Positions 35,844 to 45,282 are shown, counted from the first letter of the stretch. The stretch: DNA of 64,000 nt from Devosia ginsengisoli (GCF_024707105.1 NZ_JANQAJ010000006.1:372001-436000); one strand, 5' to 3'. The notes: generated by a model not told the origin, from the sequence alone. Made by a program: numbers and translations.

Positions 35844-36599
35844 TTAGAGCGAAGCCTTGCGCACCTGGCTGACGCCCACCGCGAGACCGGCCACCGCCAC
35901 GACCACCGCCACCAGCGCGCCATACAGCACCGGCATGACGAAAATCTCACCCATGAACAAAGCGCGTTCGGCTTCGACCAGATAGGTCAGCGGATTGAAG
36001 CGGCTGGCAATATAGAGCCAGGCCGGCGCATTGGTCATGGGCAGCAGCACGCCACCCAGCAGCATCATCGGCAGGGCCACCGAATGGCTGACGAGATAGA
36101 ACAGGCTCCCATCATGCTTGCTGGCAATGGCCAGGGCATAGGAGAGCGAGGCGACGCCCACGCCGAACAGCATCAGCATGGCCAGCCCCAGCAGCATATG
36201 CAGCGGATGCAGCACCAGGCCGAATGGCGTGGCGACGACGATCAGGATCAGCGCCTGCACCAGCAGCGGCGCCAGTTCCTTGAGCGCCCGGCCCACCATG
36301 ATGGCGGGCCGGCTCATCGGGGTGGCAAGGAAGCGTTCGAAGCTGCCGCTCATCAATTCCTCGGTCAGCGCCCAGCCGCAGGATACGGTGGTGAACAGCA
36401 CCAGCATGACCACCATGCCGGGCACGAACCATTGCAGCGGCGAGGTGCCTTCGGGGCCGGGAATGGCGCCGAGCAAAGGTACGAAAAGCGCCAGATAGAG
36501 CAGCGGCTGCACCAGTCCGAAGATGATGTAGTACCAGCTTCGCAGGGTGGGGCCGATTTCGCGGCGGAAGGAAATGGCGGTGTCTGATAAGAAGGACAT
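35844..36599 (-). CDS. ABC-2 type transporter permease (DrrB-like)
   Basis: A 251-residue membrane protein starting at ATG 36599. It has about six helices, for example WYYIIFGLVQPLLYLALFVP near residue 22, WFVPGMVVMLVLFTTVSCGW near 57 and PVLYGALVAVVVAVAGLAVG at the end, and the ABC-2 motif ELMSGSFERFLATPMSRPAI near 82. The PLLYLALF/GMVVM/ERFLATPMSR layout is that of DrrB/NodJ-type exporters. It lies 125 bp after the ATPase gene, separated by a palindromic repeat. Together they likely export a drug or lipid-like compound. Confidence 0.87.
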   Translation of the reverse strand: MSFLSDTAISFRREIGPTLRSWYYIIFGLVQPLLYLALFVPLLGAIPGPEGTSPLQWFVPGMVVMLVLFTTVSCGWALTEELMSGSFERFLATPMSRPAIMVGRALKELAPLLVQALILIVVATPFGLVLHPLHMLLGLAMLMLFGVGVASLSYALAIASKHDGSLFYLVSHSVALPMMLLGGVLLPMTNAPAWLYIASRFNPLTYLVEAERALFMGEIFVMPVLYGALVAVVVAVAGLAVGVSQVRKASL

Positions 36600-36621
36600 G
36601 TTTTGATCCTGACTGTCAGTA

Positions 36622-36706
36622 GACCTCGTCCTGAGCCTGTCGAAGGACGAGGTCGTGCCGAGATTGGCGTACCCGACCTCGTGGTTCGACAGGCTCACCA
36701 TGAGGT
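36622..36706. repeat. Palindromic repeat, GAGCCTGTCGAA class
   Basis: The left unit (36622-36652) is itself a hairpin, CCTCGTCC/GGACGAGG around TGAGCCTGTCGA. The right unit (36676-36706) reads CCTCGTGGTTCGACAGGCTC and CACCATGAGG. It belongs to the same class as those at 15746, 19081 and 51580 and sits inside the DrrAB-like operon. Confidence 0.8.
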
Positions 36707-36724
36707 CTAACGAGACTGGAACGG

Positions 36725-37681
36725 CTAAGCCGCCGCCTCCCTGAGCGAGCGCCCGGTCAGGCCCAGAAACACATCGTCCAGCGTCGGCCGCACGACCCTG
36801 GCGCTGATGGCTTCGATGCCGGATTGATGCAGCCGGCGGATGAATTCGGGCAAGACGGCCTCGCCATCCCGCAGGGTGACGGCGACGTCGCGGCCATCGA
36901 CCCTGGTTTCGCGCGCATCGGGCAGGTTCTGCGCGATCTCGGCGGCATTGCCCGACTGGTCCTCGCAGAGCACGCTGACATGGATAGTGTCGCCCGCCAG
37001 ATCGGCCTTGAGCCGCGCCGGGGTGTCGTCGGCGATCATGATGCCATTGTCCATCACCATGACGCGCTCGGCCATGGTGTCCGCCTCGTCGAGATAGTGG
37101 GTGGTGAGGAAGATGGTCATGCCGCTGGCCTTGCGGAGGCTGGTGATGTGATCCCAGAGATTGGCGCGGCTATGTGGGTCGAGCCCGGTGGAGGGCTCGT
37201 CGAGAAACAGGATCGGCGGGGTATGCATCAGGCCCAGGGCCACATCGAGCCGCCGCTTCTGGCCGCCCGACAGCGAGGCACAAGGCCTGTCGGCCAGGCC
37301 ATCGAGTTCGAGCATGCCGAGCAGGTCGTCGGCGCGCTTGCGGGCCGCCGAGGCGGTCATGCGCTGGGCCTTGCCCTGCGTCACCAGCTCGTCGCGCACG
37401 CGATGATAGGGCCCCGAGCCTGTGCCCTGCCCGACATAGCCGATCTGGCGCCGTACGCCGGCCGGATCGGCCACCACGTCATGCCCGCTGACGCTGGCGC
37501 TGCCGGATGTGAGCGGCAGGAGCGTGGTCAGCATGCGCACCGAGGTGGATTTGCCGGCGCCATTGGGGCCAAGAAAAGCCACCAGCTCCCCCTCGGCCAC
37601 GTCGAGGCTGAGGCCGCGCACGGCCTCTACCGGGCCGGCCTTGGTCTTGAAGGTACGGGTCAAATCTCTGGCATGGATCAT
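36725..37681 (-). CDS. ABC exporter ATP-binding protein (DrrA-like)
   Basis: A 318-residue ATPase starting at ATG 37681. Walker A GPNGAGKST is near residue 38, YVGQGTGSGPYHRVRDELV near 82, signature LSGGQKRRLDVALGLMHTPP near 140, Walker B LFLDEPSTGLDP, and the switch region FLTTHYLDEADTMAERVMVM. The last 60 residues (LPEFIRRLHQSGIEAISARV then RPTLDDVFLGLTGRSL) are the DrrA-type C-terminal domain. It pairs with the permease at 35844. Similar pairs give resistance to daunorubicin-like drugs; here the substrate is unknown. Confidence 0.9.
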   Translation of the reverse strand: MIHARDLTRTFKTKAGPVEAVRGLSLDVAEGELVAFLGPNGAGKSTSVRMLTTLLPLTSGSASVSGHDVVADPAGVRRQIGYVGQGTGSGPYHRVRDELVTQGKAQRMTASAARKRADDLLGMLELDGLADRPCASLSGGQKRRLDVALGLMHTPPILFLDEPSTGLDPHSRANLWDHITSLRKASGMTIFLTTHYLDEADTMAERVMVMDNGIMIADDTPARLKADLAGDTIHVSVLCEDQSGNAAEIAQNLPDARETRVDGRDVAVTLRDGEAVLPEFIRRLHQSGIEAISARVVRPTLDDVFLGLTGRSLREAAA

Positions 37682-37713
37682 CGGCTTCCCCTGTGCGATG
37701 CGGGCACACTGAC

Positions 37714-37790
37714 CCGGCCCTGCTGACATGACGCGGCAGCAGGCGGGTTTTCGACAGCAGGCTCGACTTTTGCGTCGCGGAGCCGTATAA
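37714..37790 (-). promoter_or_regulatory. Leader/operator segment shared with the UvrA-like gene
   Basis: CCTGCTGACATGACG and CGGCAGCAGGCGGGTTTTCG align with 33652-33700. The arms CCTGCTG and CAGCAGG form the palindrome. The segment is about 35-105 bp upstream of the DrrA-like start. A C-to-T change in one arm relative to the other copy is matched by the complementary change in the opposite arm. Confidence 0.6.
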
Positions 37791-37793
37791 CTC

Positions 37794-37828
37794 CGTACGC
37801 CGCACAGGGTTTAGCACAATCTCGTACG
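37794..37828. promoter_or_regulatory. Pair of CGTACG-centred sites, probable TetR operators
   Basis: CCGTACG (37793-37799) and CGTACGG (37823-37829) are inverted copies, flanked by a second inverted pair, ATAACTC and GAGTTAT (37787-37793 and 37835-37841). They lie in the divergent gap between the exporter ATPase and the TetR gene, 13-67 bp before the TetR start. Confidence 0.55.
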
Positions 37829-37853
37829 GTGTAAAGAGTTATTTGGAGACCCA

Positions 37854-38614
37854 ATGGCCGAGGATATTGCCGGGCGCGGCGACCCCATCAAAACCCTGCA
37901 ACTGATGTGGGGGCGGGTCGATACGCCAAAGCGCGGTCCGAAGGCCAGGGTGGCGCTGACCGACCTGGTGCAGGCGGCGGTGCGCATTGCCGATGCGGAG
38001 GGGATCGACGCCGTCTCGACCCGCCGGGTGGCCGAGGCCGTCGGCATTTCGCCGATGAGCTTTTACACCCACATTCCCGACAAGTCGGTGCTGCTCGACC
38101 TGATGCTGGATGCGGTGTCGGGCGGGGACTATCCCATGCCGGTCTTCGATCCGGCGCAGTGGCGCGCCAATGTGACCATGGTCGCCTCCGAATTCCGCAA
38201 ATATTACATCGCCCATCCCTGGGTGCTGCAGGTGTCCACCCACCGCCCGGTGCTCGGCCCCAATACGATGAAGTCCTACGAGGTCTTCCTCAGCGCGCTG
38301 GACGGGCTGGGGCTCGATGAGATCGAGATGGATATGAGCGTCACCATGATCGCCAATTACGTCTTCGGCGCCGCCCGCGACGTGGCCCGCTCGCGCATGG
38401 TCAAGGAACAGACCGGCATGAGCGATGACGAATGGTGGTACGCCATCGCGCCTTTCCTCGAAACGCTCGACTATTCCCCCTACCCCGTCGCCAGCCGCAT
38501 CGGCCCGGTGGTCGGCGAACTCTATGGCCTGGGCGACCCCGACCGCGCCTTCGATTTCGGGCTGGAGCGGATTCTGGACGGGTTGGCGGTGATGATCGAG
38601 GGGAAGGGCGGGCC

Positions 38615-38618
<4 letters not shown>
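37854..38618 (+). CDS. TetR family transcriptional regulator
   Basis: A 254-residue regulator with the helix-turn-helix after a 40-residue extension: VALTDLVQAAVRIADAEGID, AVSTRRVAEAVGISPMSFYT and HIPDKSVLLDLML. The C-terminal domain has FRKYYIAHPWVLQVSTHRPV and DGLGLDEIEMDMSVTMIANY, the TetR_C pattern seen in regulators of drug exporters. TTTGGAGA precedes the ATG. It is divergent from the DrrAB-like operon and likely controls it through the CGTACG sites. Its stop overlaps the convergent ATPase gene by 4 nt. Confidence 0.88.
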
Positions 38619-39666
<1,048 letters not shown>

Positions 39667-39678
39667 GAGCTCTTACTC

Positions 39679-40764
39679 CTAAGCCGCCCGGAACTGGGCC
39701 GGAACCCAGCTTTCGTAAAGCGGATGGCCGGGGCCGATGGGCAGGACGACATCCTCATTGGTTGCCGACGAATGATAGAAGGCGGTGACCAGTTCGAGCG
39801 AACGGCGCGAATCCGCCGATGTCACCGGCAGCGGGCCGGTGCCCATGAGGGCATCGTGGAAACGGGCCATCTGGGTCTGGAACCTGGACGGCACATGCTT
39901 CCAGTCCTTGAGCAAAGCGTCGATCCTGGCCGCCGTCTCGGGGTTGCGCGGCTGGATCTTCCAGGGCTTTTCGCCCGGATTGTAAGCCGCATGATCGCTC
40001 TCGAAGGTGACATTCTCGAAGGCCAGGCGAATGCGGGTGGTGTCGTCGGCCGAGCCCAGGGTGGCGGTGAGGCTGGCGAGGGCGCCGTTCTTCATCTGCA
40101 GCGAGGCCGAGATCGTGTCCTCCACCTCGATCGGATTGACGCGGGTGGCGACGCGGCCGAAGACGCGTTCGATATCGCCCATGAGATAGGTGAAGAGGTC
40201 ATGCGGGTGGATGGCATGGCCCATCAGCACGCCGCCCAGTTCGGTGGCCCATTTGCCGCGCCAGGGCACGGCATAATAGGGCGCGTCGCGCCGCCACAGC
40301 GTCTCGACCGTGCCCATGAAGGGTTTTCCCGCAATGCCGGCATCGATGATGGCCTTGGCCTGCTCGATGCCATTGCCGAAGCGGTACTGGAACACCGGCA
40401 TCAGCATGCCCTTGCTGGCTTTTTCCTGTTCCATGACCGCATCGACCTGGGCGAGCGAGCCGACCAGCGGCTTTTCGCAGATGACATGCTTGCCGGCTTT
40501 GAGCGCCGCCATGACCATGGGGAAATGCAGGCCCGGCGGGGTGCAGATGTCGATAATGTCGATATCGTCCATGCCAAGCACGTCATCGAAGCCGGCAATG
40601 CGGCGCTCGATGGCGAATTCGTCGGCGACGCCGCCCAGCCGCTCGGCATTGAGATCGCAGAGCACCTTGACCTTGAACTTGTCGGCATTGGGCAGGTAGC
40701 CCTCGACGATATGGGAACGGCCGATGCCGCAACCGATGACGGCGACGTTGAAAACCCTGCTCAT
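39679..40764 (-). CDS. Gfo/Idh/MocA family oxidoreductase
   Basis: A 361-residue NAD(P)-dependent dehydrogenase. Start at ATG 40764, overlapping the upstream gene by 4 nt; the longer frame lies in that gene. The Rossmann motif VAVIGCGIGRSHIVEGYL is at residue 7, DIIDICTPPGLHFPMVMAAL near 72 and the catalytic Lys motif HVICEKPLVGSLAQVD near 94. The second domain has GKWATELGGVLMGHAIHPHD near 180, where the conserved His-containing segment forms the active site. It likely oxidises or epimerises the imported sugar or cyclitol with the neighbouring paralogue. Confidence 0.9.
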   Translation of the reverse strand: MSRVFNVAVIGCGIGRSHIVEGYLPNADKFKVKVLCDLNAERLGGVADEFAIERRIAGFDDVLGMDDIDIIDICTPPGLHFPMVMAALKAGKHVICEKPLVGSLAQVDAVMEQEKASKGMLMPVFQYRFGNGIEQAKAIIDAGIAGKPFMGTVETLWRRDAPYYAVPWRGKWATELGGVLMGHAIHPHDLFTYLMGDIERVFGRVATRVNPIEVEDTISASLQMKNGALASLTATLGSADDTTRIRLAFENVTFESDHAAYNPGEKPWKIQPRNPETAARIDALLKDWKHVPSRFQTQMARFHDALMGTGPLPVTSADSRRSLELVTAFYHSSATNEDVVLPIGPGHPLYESWVPAQFRAA

Positions 40765-41780
40765 TGCGCCCACTCCGTTCCGCGTTCGGCCAATGCCTGC
40801 GCCGTCAGCGCCAGCTTCATGGCATTGAAGCACCGCTCCTGCGGCATGGCGGTCTCGGTGCGATTGCGCACATCATCGAGGAAAAGCCGGCCAAAGGGGC
40901 GGTCCACGGCCGAACAATCCACGTGGCGCGGGCCTTCGTGATTGACCATGAACAGGTGATCCTGCCCGGGCCGGCCGGCAATATCGATATATTTGCGCAG
41001 CTCGATATAGCCCTCGGTGCCCAGAATGGTCAGGCGCCCGTCGCCCCAGGTGGGCAGGCCCTTGGGGGTGAACCAGTCGACGCGGATATAGCCCGAAGTG
41101 TTTGGTGTCCGCAGATGCACGTCGCCCACATCCTGCAGACCCGGCCGGTCGGGATTGGCGCGATTGGCGACGCTGGCCGAGATCACTTCGGCATCATTGG
41201 CGTCGGAGAAGAACAGGAACTGCTCGAACTGATGGCTGGCAATGTCGCAGAGAATGCCGCCATAGCGCTGACGGTCGAAGAACCAGTCGGGGCGCGGATT
41301 GTTCTTGAGCGCATGGGGCCCCAGGCCCACCGTGTTGATGACCTTGCCGATGGCGCCCTGGGCGATGAGATTGCCCGCTTCCACCGTGGCGCGCACCTCG
41401 AAATGCTCGGAATAGAGCACCGAATAGATGCGGCCGGTTTCCGCCTGCACTTTCCGGAGCTCGTCAAGCTGGGCGAAGCTGGTCATGCCCGGCTTGTCGG
41501 TCAGCACGTCCTTGCCATGCCGCATGGCGGCGAGCGAGATGGCCGCGCGGTCGGCCGGAATGGCCGCAGTCAGCACCACGGCGATATCAGGGTCTTCCAG
41601 GATCGCCCTGGGATCGTCGACGCGTTTGGCCTCGGGATATTTGGCCCCGAAAGCCGCGGCGAGATCGTCCTCGACGGCGTGGAAGGCAACGAACTGCGCG
41701 CCGGCATCCTTGAGGCAATCGACCTGGCCATGAATGTGGCTGTGGTTGATGCCGATGGCGGCAAACTTGATGTCGGTCAT
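40761..41780 (-). CDS. Gfo/Idh/MocA family oxidoreductase
   Basis: A 339-residue paralogue with an atypical N-terminus, MTDIKFAAIGINHSHIHGQV, where the dinucleotide motif is GINHSH instead of GxGxxG. DIAVVLTAAIPADRAAISLA and DVLTDKPGMTSFAQLDELR follow, so the EKP motif is DKP. The catalytic region reads RYGGILCDIASHQFEQFLFF near residue 180. Start at ATG 41780. These deviations suggest a sub-family with altered cofactor or lyase-like chemistry, still likely acting on the imported compound. It is coupled to the next dehydrogenase gene by an ATGA overlap. Confidence 0.88.
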   Translation of the reverse strand: MTDIKFAAIGINHSHIHGQVDCLKDAGAQFVAFHAVEDDLAAAFGAKYPEAKRVDDPRAILEDPDIAVVLTAAIPADRAAISLAAMRHGKDVLTDKPGMTSFAQLDELRKVQAETGRIYSVLYSEHFEVRATVEAGNLIAQGAIGKVINTVGLGPHALKNNPRPDWFFDRQRYGGILCDIASHQFEQFLFFSDANDAEVISASVANRANPDRPGLQDVGDVHLRTPNTSGYIRVDWFTPKGLPTWGDGRLTILGTEGYIELRKYIDIAGRPGQDHLFMVNHEGPRHVDCSAVDRPFGRLFLDDVRNRTETAMPQERCFNAMKLALTAQALAERGTEWAQ

Positions 41781-41828
41781 AGAGAAGAGCCCTGGAAGAA
41801 ACTGGGTGACGGAACGTCCACCGGACGG

Positions 41829-41950
41829 CCCCCCTCTCCCCTCAGGGGAGAGGGCTGGGGTGAGGGGTGAAGGCCCCTCGGCAGGAATACCGAAGCTGAA
41901 CCCCTCACCCGACCCTTCGGGTCGACCTCTCCCCTGAGGGGAGAGGTGAA
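41829..41950. repeat. Palindromic repeat inside the sugar operon
   Basis: CCTCTCCCCTCAGGGGAGAG (41832 on) and CCTCTCCCCTGAGGGGAGAG (41927 on) are hairpins that also pair with each other; GGGGTGAGGGG pairs with CCCCTCACCC. It lies between the MalG-type permease gene and the first dehydrogenase gene. Confidence 0.75.
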
Positions 41951-41974
41951 CAGGCCCGTGCATAGCGCCCGTCC

Positions 41975-42862
41975 TCACCGCTTCATCCCCGTCGTGGCGA
42001 TGCCCTCGATGAGCAGGCGCTGGAAGAACAGGAAGAACAGGAAAATCGGCACCAGGCTGAGCACGCTCATGGCGAACAGCCCGCCATAATCGGACATGCC
42101 AGTGCTGTCGGTGAAGGTGCGCAGGCCCAGCATCACGGTATAGGTCCGCATCTCGCTGAGATAGATCAGCGGTCCGAAGAAATCGTCCCACGTCCAGATG
42201 AAGGTGAAGATGGCGGCCGTCGCCAGCACGGGCATGGAGAGCGGCAGCACGATCTTCCAGTAGATGCGCCAGGGCGAGCAGCCGTCCATCTGGGCAGCCT
42301 CGTCCAGCTCCTTGGGCAGGCCGCGGAAGAACTGCACCATGAGGAAGATGAAGAAGCCATCGGCGGCAAGGAATTTAGGCACCACCAGCGGCAGAAAAGT
42401 GTTCACCCAGCCAAGCTGGCGGAACAGCACATATTGCGGGATCAGCGTCACCTGATAGGGCAGCATCAGCGTCATCAGCATCAGGGCGAACCAGAAGTTC
42501 TTGCCGCGGAACTGCAGGCGCGCAAAGGCGAAGGCGGCCATGGAGCAGGCCATGACATTGCCGCAGACGCTGAGGATGGAGATGATGAAGCTGTTGGTGA
42601 AGAAGGTGCCGAAGCTGGTGCGCAGCCCGTTCCAGCCGCGGAAATAGGCATCGAGGCTCCAGGCGGAGGGGATGATGCTGGCCGAGGTGAAGATTTCGTT
42701 TTCCGGACGGAACGAGGCGGCCAGCATCCACAGCAGCGGATAGAGCATCAGGACCGAGGCGCCGAGCAGCGCCACATGGATCAGCACCGAGACGAGGCGG
42801 CGCTGCATCGGGGTGAGCTTGCGCAGGCCGACCACGGTCAGCTTGTTGGGGGCATCAGTCAT
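41975..42862 (-). CDS. Carbohydrate ABC transporter permease (MalG type)
   Basis: A 295-residue permease with helices at VSVLIHVALLGASVLMLYPL, FFTNSFIISILSVCGNVMAC, NFWFALMLMTLMLPYQVTLI and SVLSLVPIFLFFLFFQRLLI. The coupling loop is LDEAAQMDGCSPWRIYWKIV, followed by LPLSMP. It ends EGIATTGMKR, a common CUT1 tail. The gene overlaps the MalF-type gene by 8 nt. Confidence 0.93.
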   Translation of the reverse strand: MTDAPNKLTVVGLRKLTPMQRRLVSVLIHVALLGASVLMLYPLLWMLAASFRPENEIFTSASIIPSAWSLDAYFRGWNGLRTSFGTFFTNSFIISILSVCGNVMACSMAAFAFARLQFRGKNFWFALMLMTLMLPYQVTLIPQYVLFRQLGWVNTFLPLVVPKFLAADGFFIFLMVQFFRGLPKELDEAAQMDGCSPWRIYWKIVLPLSMPVLATAAIFTFIWTWDDFFGPLIYLSEMRTYTVMLGLRTFTDSTGMSDYGGLFAMSVLSLVPIFLFFLFFQRLLIEGIATTGMKR

Positions 42863-43799
42863 CGTAGTGCACCCAGTATTTCGATGTCAGGAAGGAGAAG
42901 GCGGTGAACAGCCCCACCAGCGCCAGCAGCACCCAGGCCAGGGCCGAGGCATAGCCCATGCGGAAGAAGCCGAAGGCCTCCTGGTAGAGATAGAGCGTAT
43001 AGAACAGGGTCGAATTGATCGGGTTGCCGGTGCCGCCCGAGATGATGAAGGCCGGGGTGAAGCTCTTGAAGGCCTCGATGGTCTGGATGATGGCGTTGAA
43101 GAACACGACCGGGGTCAGCAGCGGCAGGGTGATCTTGACGAATTGCCGCCACTTGCTGGCGCCGTCGAGGCTGGCCGCCTCGTACATGTCCTGCGGGATC
43201 TGCCGCAGGCCGGCCAGGAAGATGATCATGGGCGAACCGAACTGCCAGATGGACAGCACGATCAGCGTCCACAGCGAATAGTTGGGATTGGATATCCAGC
43301 TTGGCCCGACAATGCCGAAGATCGACAGGAACTTGTTGACCAGGCCGTCGCCGGCGAAAATCTGCCGCCACAGGATGGCGATGGCCACCGAGGCGCCGAG
43401 CAGGCTCGGCAGGTAGAACAGGGCGCGGTAGAGCGGCAGGCCGCGAATGCCGCGATTGAGCAGCATGGCCACGCCAAGCGCGAAGGCGAGCTTGAGCGGC
43501 ACCGAGAAGATGACGAAGAACATGGTCACCCGCATCGACGCCCAGAATTTGGGGTCATTGGTGAACATGCGCATATAGTTGTCGACGCCGGTCCAGCGCG
43601 GGGCGGTCAGCAGGTCGAAATGGGTGAAGCTCAGATAGAGCGAGGTGACCATGGGCCCCACGGTCAGACCGAGAAAGCCGATCAGCCAGGGCAGCAGGAA
43701 CAGATAGCCCGGGGCATCGTTCTGCCAGATACGGGCCCAGAGCGAGGGTGCCGCGCGCTCCCTTGCGGGAGCGCCCGATTCAAGGGAGCGCGCGGTCAT
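42855..43799 (-). CDS. Sugar ABC transporter permease (MalF type)
   Basis: A 314-residue permease. After a 28-residue cytoplasmic start it has GYLFLLPWLIGFLGLTVGPM and five more helices. The coupling loop is YEAASLDGASKWRQFVKITL. The start at 43799 is 3 nt after the binding-protein stop, and codons 2-17 hold a perfect 15-bp inverted repeat (43751-43765 and 43781-43795). That hairpin at the junction may reduce permease translation relative to the binding protein. Confidence 0.92.
   Translation of the reverse strand: MTARSLESGAPARERAAPSLWARIWQNDAPGYLFLLPWLIGFLGLTVGPMVTSLYLSFTHFDLLTAPRWTGVDNYMRMFTNDPKFWASMRVTMFFVIFSVPLKLAFALGVAMLLNRGIRGLPLYRALFYLPSLLGASVAIAILWRQIFAGDGLVNKFLSIFGIVGPSWISNPNYSLWTLIVLSIWQFGSPMIIFLAGLRQIPQDMYEAASLDGASKWRQFVKITLPLLTPVVFFNAIIQTIEAFKSFTPAFIISGGTGNPINSTLFYTLYLYQEAFGFFRMGYASALAWVLLALVGLFTAFSFLTSKYWVHYDD
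43751..43795 (-). other. 15-bp inverted repeat inside the 5' end of the permease gene
   Basis: CCGCGCGCTCCCTTG (43751-43765) and CAAGGGAGCGCGCGG (43781-43795) are exact reverse complements with a 15-nt spacer. In the mRNA the stem starts 4 nt after the permease AUG, where it can block ribosome entry or stop 3' decay of the binding-protein message. Confidence 0.7.
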
Positions 43800-43801
43800 G
43801 C

Positions 43802-45094
43802 TTAGCTGGCCCGGTCCAGAATGGCGGCTGCTTCATTGACGAAGTAGACACCGGCATCTTCGGCGGAACGGCCGCCGAAGGCGACTTCCTGGCTCAGCGT
43901 CCGCAGCAGCGAGATGTCGATCTCACCGGCAGCGGCCGGCGGCGGCGGCGGCAGCGGGCCGAGCAGGTCGCCCAGATTGGCCACGAAATGCAGCGCGATC
44001 TGGTTCTGCGCGTCGAGCGTGGGGGCCACCGCATCACGTACGGCGGCGGCGCAGGGCACCCCGCGTTCGACGCCCAGGATCTTGCCGGCGTCGGGATCGT
44101 TGATGAAGAAGCTGAGGAATTCGGCAGCCGCTTCCTTGTTGGCCGACGAGCCCGCCACCGAGAAGAACATCGAGGGCTTGCGGTAGTGACCGCCACCGAC
44201 ACCGGGGGCGAGACGCGGATAGCCGACCATGTCGAGGCGGTCCGGCAGCAGCGCCTGATAGCCGACCAACTGGTTGGAATTGGATGGCATCATGGCCGCC
44301 TTGCCGGAAACCAGCATGGTAGTTTCGAGCGGACCGGTGTCGAGCGCCTGATCTTCCGGCGAAACGATCACGCCGGCATCGCGGAAGCTGTTCCACATGG
44401 TGAACCACTCGATCATCTCGTCGGCGCCGAAGCCCAGCTCGCCCTCGGCGGTATAGAGCGCGAGGCCTTTCTGGCGCAGCCAGTTGTCCAGCATCGGCTC
44501 GGTGCCCGAGGAATCGGTCATCATCTTCATGCCGTTGCGGACATTGGCGGCAGCGAAGGCTTCGCCGGTGGCCAGGATGTCGTCATAGGTCCAGTCGCTG
44601 GTCGGCACCGCGATATCGGCTTCCTCGAAGGCGGCCGTATTGATGAGCGTGGCCACCGTATTGGCGCCCAGCGAGATGCCGTAGAGCTGGCCGTTGACCT
44701 TGCCGCCTTCCAACTGGTCGGCGTCGAAATCGTCCAGCTTGAGCGCGCCGCCGACGAATTCGTCGAGCGAGGCGATGGCGTTGCGCTGGGCGTATTCCAC
44801 GATATAGCGGTAGTCCATCTGGATCAGGTCGGGGGCGTTGCCGCCCGCGGTCTGGGTGGCCAATTTGGGCCAGTAGTCGTTCCAGGCCAGGAACTCGCCC
44901 TCGATGGAGCCGCCATTGGCGGCGGTGTAGAGGTCGGTCACGCCATAGGTGCGGTCGGCGCGGTCCTGGCCGCCCCAGAAGGTGAGGCGCATATTGGCGC
45001 CCTGAGCCCAGGCCGGCATGACGCCGGCGGCGCCGGCGGCGACAAGCGCGGAACTGCCCATCAGGAACTGACGGCGGTCGATGCGGATAGTCAT
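43802..45094 (-). CDS. Extracellular solute-binding protein of a sugar ABC importer
   Basis: A 430-residue periplasmic protein with a Tat-like signal: MTIRIDRRQFLMGSSALVAA with RRQFLMG, then cleavage near AWA-QGA. The mature part shows MRLTFWGGQDRADRTYGVTD, FLAWNDYWPKLATQTAGGNA, PDLIQMDYRYIVEYAQRNAI near residue 95 and a C-terminal PPPPPAAAGEIDISLLRTLS segment. GGGAGGAAAA is the ribosome site. It is the first gene of the operon that ends at 38615. Two GTAACY-type operators precede it. Confidence 0.92.
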   Translation of the reverse strand: MTIRIDRRQFLMGSSALVAAGAAGVMPAWAQGANMRLTFWGGQDRADRTYGVTDLYTAANGGSIEGEFLAWNDYWPKLATQTAGGNAPDLIQMDYRYIVEYAQRNAIASLDEFVGGALKLDDFDADQLEGGKVNGQLYGISLGANTVATLINTAAFEEADIAVPTSDWTYDDILATGEAFAAANVRNGMKMMTDSSGTEPMLDNWLRQKGLALYTAEGELGFGADEMIEWFTMWNSFRDAGVIVSPEDQALDTGPLETTMLVSGKAAMMPSNSNQLVGYQALLPDRLDMVGYPRLAPGVGGGHYRKPSMFFSVAGSSANKEAAAEFLSFFINDPDAGKILGVERGVPCAAAVRDAVAPTLDAQNQIALHFVANLGDLLGPLPPPPPAAAGEIDISLLRTLSQEVAFGGRSAEDAGVYFVNEAAAILDRAS

Positions 45095-45169
45095 TCGGTT
45101 TTCCTCCCATGAACTGTGGTCGTTCCGGCTCCCGGAACGGATGCGTAATTCGCAGCCTCCCCGCTGCTA

Positions 45170-45185
45170 ATCACCAATCGGTTAC
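45170..45185. promoter_or_regulatory. Operator of the GTAACY-N4-RGTKAY class, copy 1
   Basis: ATCACC-AATC-GGTTAC, an imperfect palindrome 76-91 bp upstream of the binding-protein start. The same form recurs at 45267, 50670 and 51757. This is the longest gene-free stretch in the window (45095-45558, 464 bp); besides the two operators it holds the divergent promoters and nothing else that I can support. Confidence 0.6.
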
Positions 45186-45266
45186 TTGTTCTGCCCCGAG
45201 GCCGGCATCGCTGCCGGCATTCTCGGTTGTGCTTTTCGCCGGAAACTCCCTACGAAAGTTACACAA

Positions 45267-45282
45267 ATAACCGACTGGTTAC
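45267..45282. promoter_or_regulatory. Operator of the GTAACY-N4-RGTKAY class, copy 2
   Basis: ATAACC-GACT-GGTTAC, with AACC/GGTT arms. Its centre is 97 bp (about nine helical turns) from copy 1. A further half-site AGTTAC is at 45257-45262. Confidence 0.62.
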
